Under the pieces are notes generated by a model. The model saw only the letters and a program-made list of their open reading frames with translations. It did no database searches and had not been told where the DNA came from. Position numbers and translations under genes: made by a program. Shown here piece by piece: positions 43,884 through 52,103 of a stretch of 64,000 nucleotides of DNA. The stretch is from NCBI GenBank assembly GCA_041060555.1, contig JBEUDS010000017.1. One strand, 5' to 3'. The first letter of the stretch is position 1, and every line of letters starts with the position of its first letter. The DNA comes from CAUJIW01 sp963205175. GTDB taxonomy: Bacteria; Pseudomonadota; Alphaproteobacteria; Sphingomonadales; Sphingomonadaceae.

Positions 43884-45587
43884 TCATGCCGCCCTCCCGA
43901 TGGCTGCTTCGGGCGCGACATCGGCCGCGCCGAAGACGAGGGAGCGGATGGCGTCGCGGTTGAAGCGAAAGGCCAGCAGCGCTGATGCCTGATAGCGGGT
44001 GAGCCCGAAATCCTGCCGGTACTCCGGCGGCAGGAAGGCAAGCTGCCGGTCGGTGGGCGGCTGGTTCAACCAGCGGCGCGTCTTGTGGGCGCTCTCGTCG
44101 CTCTCATGCTCGTTGAGCCAATCGTCGGCCGCCGCGAGGCAAACGGTGCGTTCGCCCACGGCCAACAGATGAGGGCGCTGCTTCTGGAGGCCTCCGATGC
44201 CGTACCACCGGCCGTTCAGGAAGAAGACACCGCCCCAGGCATTGAAGCCGTTGGCGATGAGCGCGGCATCGTCGCCGAAGAGATCGCACCAACGGAAACT
44301 CGACCGCTTCAGCAGGTCGATCTCGGACATCACGAAGTCGCCGAGCGGCGCTGCTTCGCCGCCTTCGGGACGCTCCCAGACATGACCGCACAGCGGGCAT
44401 TCGGTGGTGGCGAGCGGCACGATGGCGCCGCAGTCGGGGCAATCCTTGGTCGGCGCCTCGCCAGAGGGCTCGCGACCGTCCAGGTCGACATCCTGCTCCA
44501 GCGAACCGTGCAGCAGGGTCGAGGTGCCGAAGTCGAGCACGATGCAGTCGGTCTTGATGACGCCTGGATGTTCCTCGGGCGAGACCGTGCGCAGGCCGCG
44601 ACCGACCATCTGAATCATGGTCGACTTGTAGGAGCTCGGCCGCAGCAGCACGACGCAGCCCGTCGGTGGATGATCCCAGCCCTCGGTCAGGACGGCGACA
44701 TTGACGACGACCCGCAGCTCTCCGGCGGCGTAGGCGTCGAGGGTCGTCTTGCGGTCGGTATCGGCCATGTCGCCGTGGATCAGCCCAGCGGCGACACCGG
44801 CCGCGTTGAAGGCGGCTGTCACGTTGCGCGCGTGGTCCACGGTCGAGCAGAACACCACCGTCTGGCGCTCGCCCGCCTTTTCCCGCCAGTGGCGGATGAC
44901 GGCGTCCGTGACCGGCGACCGGTTCATGATCGCGTCGACCTCGGCCATGTCGAAATCGTCGGCCGTGCGGCGCACCCTGGTGAGCTGGTCCTGGACGCCG
45001 ACATCGATGACGAAGGTACGCGGCGGCACGAGATGCCCCGACGCGATCAGTTCGCCGATCCGGATCTGATCGGCGACGTTGGAGAACACCGGACGCAGAC
45101 CGCGCTTGTCGCCCCGGTTGGGCGTCGCCGTGACGCCGTAGACCCGGCACTCGGGATTGCGCTGGAGCGCGGCGTCGATGATGCGGCGATAGCTGTCGGC
45201 GGCCGCGTGGTGCGCCTCGTCGATCACCAGGAGGTCGAGCGCGGGCAGCTGGTCGAGATTGCCCGCGCGCGCCAGCGTCGGCACCATCGCGAAGGTGACC
45301 TGTCCAGCCCACGACTTCTCCTTCGCGTCGACGACCGAGGTCGTGATGCGGGGATTCACCCGGCCGAACTTGCTGCGGTTCTGAGCGGTCAGCTCGTCGC
45401 GATGCGCGAGCACGCAGGCCTTGGCGCCTGTGCTCTTCGGGGTTTCGCCGACCATGCGCCCGACGACGCCTGAGAGCATGATCGTCTTGCCGGCTCCGGT
45501 CGGGGCGACGCCGAGGGTGTTTCCGTGTTCGTCGAGCGCGCGGACGCTGCGCTCGACGAACTGCTTCTGGCGGGGACGCAGCAGCAT
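43884..45587 (-). CDS. SF2 DEAH-box helicase with zinc knuckles
   Basis: A 567-aa helicase. Walker A GAGKT (K34), DEAH at 123-126, SAT-like TATP and motif VI QMVGRGLRT are all present. A CPDC...CPLC zinc-ribbon pair (about residues 375-395) follows the helicase core. The last 150 residues are unassigned. Phage helicases of this kind support replication or recombination. ATG 45587 is followed immediately by the helicase fold; upstream codons lack similarity. Confidence 0.85.
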   Translation of the reverse strand: MLLRPRQKQFVERSVRALDEHGNTLGVAPTGAGKTIMLSGVVGRMVGETPKSTGAKACVLAHRDELTAQNRSKFGRVNPRITTSVVDAKEKSWAGQVTFAMVPTLARAGNLDQLPALDLLVIDEAHHAAADSYRRIIDAALQRNPECRVYGVTATPNRGDKRGLRPVFSNVADQIRIGELIASGHLVPPRTFVIDVGVQDQLTRVRRTADDFDMAEVDAIMNRSPVTDAVIRHWREKAGERQTVVFCSTVDHARNVTAAFNAAGVAAGLIHGDMADTDRKTTLDAYAAGELRVVVNVAVLTEGWDHPPTGCVVLLRPSSYKSTMIQMVGRGLRTVSPEEHPGVIKTDCIVLDFGTSTLLHGSLEQDVDLDGREPSGEAPTKDCPDCGAIVPLATTECPLCGHVWERPEGGEAAPLGDFVMSEIDLLKRSSFRWCDLFGDDAALIANGFNAWGGVFFLNGRWYGIGGLQKQRPHLLAVGERTVCLAAADDWLNEHESDESAHKTRRWLNQPPTDRQLAFLPPEYRQDFGLTRYQASALLAFRFNRDAIRSLVFGAADVAPEAAIGRAA

Positions 45588-45594
45588 GGCCGCC

Positions 45595-46191
45595 TCACTG
45601 CGCCCAGGACGGGCGCGTGCCCGCCGCCGGTGCTGAAGATTGGGGCATGGAGGGCTGGGAAGGCTGAGCCTGCGGCTGCGGTGCCGCACCGGGCACGCCC
45701 ATGAGGGCGGCATAATCCTTGTGATCCGGCGTCACCGCCGCGCGGATCTCGTTCTTCTCCTCGCCGTTGGTGTCGGTGCCGATGTCGATCCGCGCCACGA
45801 ACTCGAGCCCGTCGAGATCGGCAAAGCCGCTGATACGACGCGCGGCCTGGGCCTGAGCGGACGTGTCCTTGTCCGAAATGCCGCGCGCGGAGTTGAGCAT
45901 GCCGCGGATCAGGCTGCGGCCCATGTTCGCCCAGTCCGGTCCCTTGGGGCTGTAGAGCCCGATCAGGGTGAAGATCTTGCGCCGGGCGAAGGGCCCTTCG
46001 AGAACCGTGAACTCGCCCGAGAGATAGACCGAGCCGGTGGTCCCCCGCGTGGCGTATCCGCCGGTCCAGCCCTGCGCCGGATCGTCGAATCCGCCCGGAC
46101 GGATCGTCAGGCGCACCTTGGCCAGCGTGCCCTTGGGGATGATGTTGCTGTTCTGCTTGGCGTCGTTGAAGTCGTTCCAGGATCCAGACAT
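45595..46191 (-). CDS. SSB-like DUF669-type protein
   Basis: A 198-aa protein. An OB-fold-like N-terminal domain (GTLAKVRLTIRPGG, GEFTVLEGPFARRKIFTLIGL) is followed by a Pro/Gln/Ala-rich tail ending PSWAQ, like the acidic or interaction tails of phage single-stranded-DNA-binding proteins. It lies between Sak4-like recombinase and helicase genes, the common phage recombination cassette. Assignment is by pattern and context. Confidence 0.65.
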   Translation of the reverse strand: MSGSWNDFNDAKQNSNIIPKGTLAKVRLTIRPGGFDDPAQGWTGGYATRGTTGSVYLSGEFTVLEGPFARRKIFTLIGLYSPKGPDWANMGRSLIRGMLNSARGISDKDTSAQAQAARRISGFADLDGLEFVARIDIGTDTNGEEKNEIRAAVTPDHKDYAALMGVPGAAPQPQAQPSQPSMPQSSAPAAGTRPSWAQ

Positions 46192-46208
46192 GACTGGGGG
46201 CTCCTCGT

Positions 46209-47138
46209 TCAGGCGTTTTCGGAATGGGTGGGGGCGTCGGAGGTCAGCGCCGTCGCGGCCGGGGGCGGGCTGCGATAGGCCAGCCGCTCGGAGGCGGGCT
46301 TCACGGGGCCGCGGATCTTGGCCATCAAGCGGCCGAGATGCGGCTCCTCGATCAGGTCGAGACGGCCGGATCGATCCTTCGCCGGGAAGTTCCAGGGGTT
46401 GATCGTCTGGCAGACGAAGGCACGGTACGGCGCGCCGGACTCGTCCCTGATCTCGGCCATCGTCAGGACTTCATCGACAATGCCCGGCAGCTCGAGGCCG
46501 GTCTTCGAGCCGTCGATCTGCGGCTGGAAGATGCGCCGATTGAAGTCGTCGAGCTTCTCGTCGAGGATCCCGACGAACCAGACGTTCTTCGCCCGCGTGT
46601 GCTGGAGATGCGTGAGCCACGCGATCATCTCGCGGCCGTGCAGGCCATAGGCACCGCGGACATCGGGCTTGCCGGTCTTCTCCGAGAACGCCTCGGGCTG
46701 CCCCTTGCACCATTGGAAGCAGAGCCGCCCGGCGACGGTGATCGAGTCGATGAACACCGTGTGGTAGCGGTCGAGCGCCGCCGGATCGCCGAAGCGCTCG
46801 CACACCGCCGCGAAGTGGGCCTCGCTGTAGACCTGGTCGTCCCGCAGCGCCGGATTGGGGCCGCCGATGAAGACCGCGAAGTCGCGGCACTCGACCCATG
46901 TGCGCGGCCGGACGCTGTCGCCGGACCATCCCTCGATGGCGAGGTCGCCCGCCTCCAAGTCGATGAACAGCGTGGTGGCGGGGTCGAGCGTCCAGAGAAG
47001 GCTGGTCTTGCCGATCCCGGACTTGCCGAAGATCGTGCCCTTGACGCCGCGCGGCTCGGCGAGCCGCTGATCGGCGGAGATGATCGGCAAGAGGCGAGAA
47101 AGGCCGGAGGCCTGACAGGGAGAGGCAGGAAGCGCCAT
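46209..47138 (-). CDS. Sak4-like RecA-fold recombinase
   Basis: A 309-aa ATPase with Walker A FGKSGIGKTS (K44) and Walker B VFIDSITV (D131). This is the AAA_24/Sak4 arrangement used by phage single-strand annealing recombinases together with an SSB protein. The ATG at 47138 overlaps the upstream stop. The C-terminal 40 residues are Pro/Ala-rich and probably disordered. Confidence 0.82.
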   Translation of the reverse strand: MALPASPCQASGLSRLLPIISADQRLAEPRGVKGTIFGKSGIGKTSLLWTLDPATTLFIDLEAGDLAIEGWSGDSVRPRTWVECRDFAVFIGGPNPALRDDQVYSEAHFAAVCERFGDPAALDRYHTVFIDSITVAGRLCFQWCKGQPEAFSEKTGKPDVRGAYGLHGREMIAWLTHLQHTRAKNVWFVGILDEKLDDFNRRIFQPQIDGSKTGLELPGIVDEVLTMAEIRDESGAPYRAFVCQTINPWNFPAKDRSGRLDLIEEPHLGRLMAKIRGPVKPASERLAYRSPPPAATALTSDAPTHSENA

Positions 47139-47434
47139 CACTTGCCTCCCTTCGCCGCGATCAAGGCGTCGACCGCGATGTCCGCTCCCAGCGCGCCGGC
47201 CTTGCGGGCCTCGTCGTGGAGGGTGCGCACCGCGTCGATCTCGCGGTAGAGCGCCGATGCCCGCTCGTTCAGCCCGATGAGGGCGAAGGCCAGGTCGTCG
47301 ATCGAGGCCGCCCCGACCGGCTTGACGGCCTCGTCGCGACGCTCGCCAAGGGCCGGCACCCGGATAGTCTCGGGCAGCTTGTCCAGCCCGTAATGGTGCT
47401 CGCGGAGCAGCGCGAGCTTCTTCGTGATGCTCAT
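47138..47434 (-). CDS. Small helical phage protein, unknown function
   Basis: A 98-aa protein: a short basic start, then ASIDDLAFALIGLNERASALYREIDAVRTLHDEA, a long helix. Start and stop codons overlap both neighbours (ATGA on each side), which is the main evidence that it is expressed. No family recognised. Confidence 0.65.
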   Translation of the reverse strand: MSITKKLALLREHHYGLDKLPETIRVPALGERRDEAVKPVGAASIDDLAFALIGLNERASALYREIDAVRTLHDEARKAGALGADIAVDALIAAKGGK

Positions 47435-47919
47435 GACGTCACCTCGGTGTTCAGGGAAAGACGGAAGCTGGGCTTGCCGGTGCGGACGGTGCGCGCGTCC
47501 TCGAAGGCGGAGCGGATGTGGCTCGGCCAGGCCGCGAACTTGCGCTCGGGCACCTTGATCGCGACATCGATGTATTCGGTGGGGTCGTCGCCCTCGGCCC
47601 GGATGCGTTCGACGAGGGCGGCGAGCTTGTCCTGGTCCCAGTCGACGCGTTTCGGCAGATCGGCGATCACGGTGACCGCGCCGTCATCGAAGCGGACCGT
47701 GCCGGTGTCCTTGCCGGCAGTCTGGCGCGCTGCGTGGGCACGATCGCCATACTTGAGCGCGACGGCCCCATCGAGCCAGTCGCAGACGGTCTTGGCGCGA
47801 CGCAGAGCGTCGGCGGCCTCTTCCTGCAGGAGGGCGAGCTGTTCGGCGGGCAGAGCGGCGATGTCGCCGACGGCCATGCGCCGGAGTTCGTCGAGGGAGA
47901 TGCGATTGGAGATCGTCAT
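47431..47919 (-). CDS. Phage protein of unknown function
   Basis: A 162-aa protein: a coiled-coil-like N-terminus (LDELRRMAVGDIAALPAEQLALLQEEAADALRRAK), then KRVDWDQDKLAALVERIRAEGDDP. This is the common layout of small early phage proteins near Sak4 genes. Start at ATG 47919; the longer upstream reading lacks similarity. Possible nucleic-acid role; not established. Confidence 0.65.
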   Translation of the reverse strand: MTISNRISLDELRRMAVGDIAALPAEQLALLQEEAADALRRAKTVCDWLDGAVALKYGDRAHAARQTAGKDTGTVRFDDGAVTVIADLPKRVDWDQDKLAALVERIRAEGDDPTEYIDVAIKVPERKFAAWPSHIRSAFEDARTVRTGKPSFRLSLNTEVTS

Positions 47920-47929
47920 CACCACCCCC

Positions 47930-48139
47930 TCACGCCGCAGGCTTGCTGGGGTGGTCGGCGGTGCTCGCCCGGATCTGCTCGCGCTCGTACTCTTCGACGT
48001 CTTCGAGGCGATACACGACGCGACCGCCGAGCTTGACGAAGCGCGGGCCTTCGCCCGTCCAGCGCCAGCGCTCAAGCGTGCGGTGGCTGATGTTCCAGCG
48101 CGCAGCTAGGTCGATCTGGTTGAGGTGTTTCGTAGCCAT
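47930..48139 (-). CDS. AlpA/MerR-like helix-turn-helix regulator or excisionase
   Basis: A 69-aa protein: DLAARWNISHRTLERWRW helix-turn-helix, GEGP turn, GGRVVYRL wing. It matches the gene at 1090-1323 in about 36 of 45 aligned residues. ATG 48139 has AAGGAGAA upstream. As the first gene of the replication block it is a good candidate for a Cox/AlpA-like control or excision protein. Confidence 0.8.
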   Translation of the reverse strand: MATKHLNQIDLAARWNISHRTLERWRWTGEGPRFVKLGGRVVYRLEDVEEYEREQIRASTADHPSKPAA

Positions 48140-48240
48140 CTGTTTCTCCTTCGGTTTTGGTCGAAAACCTGCGGAGACGATGGCTGGCCGGGAGGAAGAA
48201 AACCGACCCGGTCAGAGGGAGAAGAACAGAGAGAATTTCG

Positions 48241-49185
48241 TCAGAGCGCGAAGCCCCAGAGACCGTTCTTGGACTTCAGATAAGGTTCGAGGTCTGCCCA
48301 TCGCTGCGCGCCAAATGCTTGACGCAGCGTCTTCGCGCTGGAGCGGGCATGATCAAGGAGTTCCCGAGCGCTGAAGCGTCGGCCGTCCTGGTGTCCCTCA
48401 ACCAGCTTGCGAATGATGGCGATATGGATGTCCGACTTGAGATCGATCGTGACGTTGCCATGGATGGTGAGTCGCTGCCCGCTCGGTGAGAGGGACAGGG
48501 GCGTATGAGGGCTGACGGCGGGTGTGCCATTGAGAAGTGCCGATAGGATTTCAGGGCTGACCGCCATTCCGTCGTCGAAATCGATGGCATCGCCGATGGA
48601 CACGACGAGGTGCCCCGGCAGCCCCGGTTCATGGAGCCGACCACTGGGCGTGCTGGTCAAGAGAATGCGGACATGGGGTGTTGGTCGCCTTCGGGCCGCA
48701 TCAGCCACATCTGCCCAAATCCTCCGGTCCGAAAGGCGGCGCGCGAACCAGATCGGGACCCGCTGCGGGCGACGGCCGATGCGCGCGTCGCCAAGCTCCC
48801 ACAAAGCTCGTGGAACGAGCGCTCTGGCGCCGCCACGGGACGCAATGTCCAGCCCGACCAGCAAGCGGGCGAAAAGGACCGGGAAGTCCACCCCGTAGAC
48901 TCCCATCCGCTCTTTCGGGACATCAACCCAGCCAGCAGACGGGCTGAAGTATCCGTAGCCGTTCCGTTCCGAGGACCAGATCAGGGAGACCGGCTCGTCT
49001 TCGAAATCAGCCAGCGAGGCGGCCGCCGCGTTATGGCCATCGGGACGCAGCACATTCGCCGCCAGCAATTTCCCCGCGCTGTTGGCGTGATAGTCGGAGA
49101 GCACGGCGCCGGCGACTTTGGCATCCGCGCTCTCCACGATTGAGAGGAGCAGATCAACCGCCCTCCGATCAATCGACGACGACAC
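48241..49185 (-). CDS. Unrecognised protein, C-terminal winged-helix-like
   Basis: A 314-aa protein from GTG 49185, overlapping the 395-aa gene by 17 bp. The N-terminal two thirds are mixed alpha/beta (VSLIWSSERNGYGYF; GDARIGRRPQRVPIWFARRL) and unlike any family I know. The last 75 residues (IIRKLVEGHQDGRRFSAREL, then KTLRQAFG) look like a winged helix. It is expressed with the 395-aa and DUF2188 genes under the promoter at 50.69 kb. It may be a defence, exclusion or early control protein. Confidence 0.65.
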   Translation of the reverse strand: MSSSIDRRAVDLLLSIVESADAKVAGAVLSDYHANSAGKLLAANVLRPDGHNAAAASLADFEDEPVSLIWSSERNGYGYFSPSAGWVDVPKERMGVYGVDFPVLFARLLVGLDIASRGGARALVPRALWELGDARIGRRPQRVPIWFARRLSDRRIWADVADAARRRPTPHVRILLTSTPSGRLHEPGLPGHLVVSIGDAIDFDDGMAVSPEILSALLNGTPAVSPHTPLSLSPSGQRLTIHGNVTIDLKSDIHIAIIRKLVEGHQDGRRFSARELLDHARSSAKTLRQAFGAQRWADLEPYLKSKNGLWGFAL

Positions 49186-50356
49186 CGCCGTCTCCGGAAA
49201 GGATGCCCCAGCGCCGGAGATACTTCTCGCCGATCAGCTGCTCCTCTTCGGTCTGGTCCTTGAGATTGCAGCCATGCGGCATCGTGATCGTCAACGGCAT
49301 CGTCCGACCGCGTTTGGCATCGCCCTTGGGATGGAATTTGATGGAGAGTTTGGCCTGTGTCGCCACCCAACCGCCAGTCAGCGGATCGTTGGTGCCGAAC
49401 CGCTCCGCCGACATGCTCCAGATGGTGCGGTCGGCCTTCCGAAGACATTCCAGCGTGACGCGCTCGCCCACATTGTCGATGGGCATCAGACGCAGCTGCT
49501 TGACCTCGACGGACTCGATCCCATCCTCCGGGTCGGTCGGAAAATCGAAAGGGTGAAGCAGAACTGCGAGGTCGTAGGTGCGGAAGGGCACCTTCTCGCT
49601 CTGGAACTCGATCCCCAGCAGGTCGCGCGCCATGAAGCGGACCATCTCCTCGCGGCTCTCGCGGTCGTTGGCGACGACTTCGATGACGCCGGTCGCCGGT
49701 TCATACGTCATGGCCGCCTCGAACACGGGACGGCGGGCGCGGCGGACGAGCGTACCCGCGTCATCGAACGCCAGGAAATCATCCAGCAAGCCCTCGCGGT
49801 AGATCGCGATCTGGACAAGCTCGCAATCCTCGCCGTCGAAGGTCGGCCGGTAGCGCCCGAAGATATCGATGTGGACGTTGTTGGAAGCAAACCGTTCGCG
49901 CAGCGCCGCCTTGAAGGCATTGATGGATGCCTCGTCCCGCCGCAGATCGAGGTTCGGCTCGCCGATGAACCCGTCCCAGCTCCGACCACGGCGCCGCTCA
50001 TCGGTGTAACGGACCTCCTCGGCATGGCGGAACCGAACCGGTTCGTTCAGGAACATCCAGAGCGAACGCGCATGGCCATTTGCCAGATCATCGAGTACCG
50101 TGCGGTCGTCGATCACGCTGTAGAGTGCGGTCTGCCCCGCATCATCGGCCAGGGCGCTCACACGCTCGGCGTCATTGACGATGCGGGCGCGGGCTTCGTC
50201 GTCCAATTCGTCGACGGCCCGCAAGGTGACGCGGGCGACTTCCGGCTCGGGCGCCTCCCAATCGACTTCGGTGGGAAGCTCGATGCCAGTGTGGTGGAAA
50301 TAGGCCTGCAGCGACGAGGCAGGCACGTTGCGGATGAAACTCGTCACTGAGGCCAT
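49169..50356 (-). CDS. Unrecognised 395-aa protein of the ImmA-linked module
   Basis: A 395-aa acidic protein from ATG 50356 with GGAGATC upstream. It starts with SFIRNVPASSLQAYFHHTGIE; the middle includes NVHIDIFGRYRPTFDGEDCELVQIAIYREG, and the end has LKDQTEEEQLIGEKYLRRWGIL. No nuclease, ATPase or membrane motif is visible. It overlaps the 314-aa gene and follows DUF2188 after 11 bp, so the three are one operon. I do not recognise a family; a role in superinfection exclusion or host take-over is possible. Confidence 0.65.
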   Translation of the reverse strand: MASVTSFIRNVPASSLQAYFHHTGIELPTEVDWEAPEPEVARVTLRAVDELDDEARARIVNDAERVSALADDAGQTALYSVIDDRTVLDDLANGHARSLWMFLNEPVRFRHAEEVRYTDERRRGRSWDGFIGEPNLDLRRDEASINAFKAALRERFASNNVHIDIFGRYRPTFDGEDCELVQIAIYREGLLDDFLAFDDAGTLVRRARRPVFEAAMTYEPATGVIEVVANDRESREEMVRFMARDLLGIEFQSEKVPFRTYDLAVLLHPFDFPTDPEDGIESVEVKQLRLMPIDNVGERVTLECLRKADRTIWSMSAERFGTNDPLTGGWVATQAKLSIKFHPKGDAKRGRTMPLTITMPHGCNLKDQTEEEQLIGEKYLRRWGILSGDGGVVVD

Positions 50357-50367
50357 GGCCGATCTCC

Positions 50368-50610
50368 TTAACCCTTGATGTTGCGGGGGTCGTTCCCGTG
50401 GGAATCGGACTGGCCGATCCGACCATCCTGGTTGTGGATCTTGAACTCCGTCCCAGCGTTGCGGCTGATCTCCCGCCCACGGTCGATCGCCTCCCGCTTC
50501 GTGTCGAAGTGCCCGCTGGCGCGCTCGGCGCCGCCGCGGCGGACATCCCATCCGCCATTGGGATTGGGGACCACGTGATGGGTGCCCGAACCGTTACCTG
50601 CTTTAGCCAT
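50368..50610 (-). CDS. DUF2188 protein
   Basis: An 80-aa protein of the DUF2188 family: THHVVPNPNGGWDVRRGGAERA and FDTKREAIDRGREISRNAGTEF, with a C-terminal FKIHNQDGRIGQSDSHGNDP. It folds as a small beta-alpha unit. AGGAGGCC lies directly upstream of the ATG. It is the first gene of the operon that diverges from the XRE repressor. The molecular role is unknown. Confidence 0.82.
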   Translation of the reverse strand: MAKAGNGSGTHHVVPNPNGGWDVRRGGAERASGHFDTKREAIDRGREISRNAGTEFKIHNQDGRIGQSDSHGNDPRNIKG

Positions 50611-50644
50611 GAAGGCCTCCTGTCTCGTGAAAGCGCGAAAGTGG

Positions 50645-50660
50645 GTTCGTTACTACGAAC
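50645..50660. promoter_or_regulatory. Operator candidate GTTCGT-TACT-ACGAAC
   Basis: A perfect 6-bp inverted repeat with a 4-nt spacer lies between the divergent XRE and DUF2188 genes, just downstream of the minus-strand -10. A matching half-site ACGAAC occurs at 50719-50724, ahead of the XRE start. The layout suits binding by the XRE dimer, with control of both directions. Confidence 0.6.
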
Positions 50661-50668
50661 TTGTGCGC

Positions 50669-50698
50669 AAGATAGGTATTGCAGGTGCGGCGTGTCAA
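50669..50698 (-). promoter_or_regulatory. Promoter of the DUF2188 operon
   Basis: On the minus strand TTGACA (50698-50693) is followed after 18 bp by TATCTT (50674-50669). The -35 is a consensus match and the -10 is 4 of 6. Transcription would start near 50662, placing the palindrome within the first bases of the transcript, where a bound repressor would block it. Confidence 0.6.
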
Positions 50699-50750
50699 GG
50701 ACTAGATGTATCGCGATAACGAACCCGACGGACAAACAGGAGAACACCCG

Positions 50751-51074
50751 GTGCCAACACCCTTGGGAGAGCGCGTTCGCGAGCTCAGACTGAAGCGAGG
50801 ATTGACCCTGGAGGCGCTGGCCGAAAGGGTCGGATCCAGCAAGAGCTACATGTGGGAGATCGAGAACAAGGACGTCGCGCGCCCTTCGGCTGAGAAGCTT
50901 CACCAGATCGCGGCCGCCCTGGAGACTACGACCGATTACCTGATTTCTGCCGACGAAGTCACCGAAGCCGACGCGACAGACACTGCCTTCTTTCGCAAGT
51001 ATCAGAAGATGAAGCCGAAGAGCAAAGAGAAGCTTCGCGAGATGCTCAAGATCCTGGACGATGAGGATGAATGA
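50751..51074 (+). CDS. XRE-family repressor, ImmR-like
   Basis: A 107-aa protein with an XRE/CI helix-turn-helix (VRELRLKRGLTLEALAERVG, SKSYMWEIENKD) and a helical C-terminal extension. GTG 50751 is preferred over ATG 50706, since ACAGGAGAA lies at correct spacing before it and the operator half-site at 50719 precedes it. Its stop overlaps the ImmA start (ATGA). With ImmA it forms the repressor-protease pair of ICEBs1-type and many prophage switches; cleavage of the repressor would induce the divergent operon. Confidence 0.82.
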   Translation: MPTPLGERVRELRLKRGLTLEALAERVGSSKSYMWEIENKDVARPSAEKLHQIAAALETTTDYLISADEVTEADATDTAFFRKYQKMKPKSKEKLREMLKILDDEDE

Positions 51075-52003
51075 GCAATAGCGGCAGAAAATCGCCCAAA
51101 AGGGCCGCGAACGATCTGACTGTGCTTCTCCGCACCGTGCTGGGAGAAGACCGGTTCCCCGTGGACGTGGAGGCGCTGGCGCTCGAAGTCTCCCGAAACC
51201 ACGAGGACCCGATTACGGCAGTGAAGGGCGTCGACATCGACGGCTTCGAGGGCATGCTCCGGGCACGGCGCAAGAAGCCCGGTTGGCAGATCCTCTACAA
51301 CACTCAGCCCCGCTACCGCGGACGCGAGCGCTTCACACTCGCTCATGAGTTCGGGCACTACTTGCTGCACCGGCGCCCGCTGACCGCAGCGCACTACCGT
51401 AACGGCGAGCTCTCGGACGATTTCGACTTCGAGTGCCTTCCGCTGCAAGCCAACGGCTGGAAGGATGCGGAGAAGCAGCGTGAAGAAGAGGCCGATACCT
51501 TCGCCTCCTTCCTGTTGATGCCGATCGACGACTATCGGAACCAGGTCGGCAGTCAGGAGGTAACTCGCGACCTCCTTGGCCATGTGACTGACCGATACGG
51601 AGTTTCTCTTCTTGCGGCGGCGCGCAAGTGGATCGAATTCACCGACACCCGAGCGGCCATGGTGGTTGCGCGAGACGGATTCGCGTTGTGGGGCAGAGCG
51701 AGCACGCGCGCCTACAGAAGCGGCGTGTTCATTCAATCGGGCATGCCGATTCCCGACGGCTCCGTCATGGCCATGGGGTCGGCGTCGCAGCACACCAGTT
51801 CTCAGCGCCCGGTGGCTTTGCCCGCCGGCATCTGGACATTTAGTCGGGGCTCCGAACCCGTCCGAGAACTGACCTTCTTCTCTGACCGCCTCGGCTTGGC
51901 CGTGTCGCTCCTGCAGTTCGATCCCGCCGACTACCGGGCTGAGATTGAGGATGAGGAGCCTTGGGACAGCTACAACCAGTTCATGAAAAGTGATCGGGAC
52001 TGA
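51071..52003 (+). CDS. ImmA/IrrE-family metallopeptidase
   Basis: A 310-aa protein with zinc-protease motif HEFGH at residues 92-96, and a further Glu near EEEADTFASFLLMP, as in ImmA/IrrE proteins. In ICEBs1 and deinococcal IrrE systems it cleaves an XRE repressor after DNA damage or a quorum signal. The C-terminal half (from about residue 175) may sense the signal. It is coupled to the XRE gene by a 4-bp overlap. Confidence 0.85.
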   Translation: MSNSGRKSPKRAANDLTVLLRTVLGEDRFPVDVEALALEVSRNHEDPITAVKGVDIDGFEGMLRARRKKPGWQILYNTQPRYRGRERFTLAHEFGHYLLHRRPLTAAHYRNGELSDDFDFECLPLQANGWKDAEKQREEEADTFASFLLMPIDDYRNQVGSQEVTRDLLGHVTDRYGVSLLAAARKWIEFTDTRAAMVVARDGFALWGRASTRAYRSGVFIQSGMPIPDGSVMAMGSASQHTSSQRPVALPAGIWTFSRGSEPVRELTFFSDRLGLAVSLLQFDPADYRAEIEDEEPWDSYNQFMKSDRD

Positions 52004-52103
52004 TATTTTGGAAAGACCGGTCCGCCTATCGATAAACTTCGAGCAAATCGTCAGCTGACGGCTGTGACACAGCGCTTGGCAAAAAGGGAACCTTGAGGGA
52101 GCC

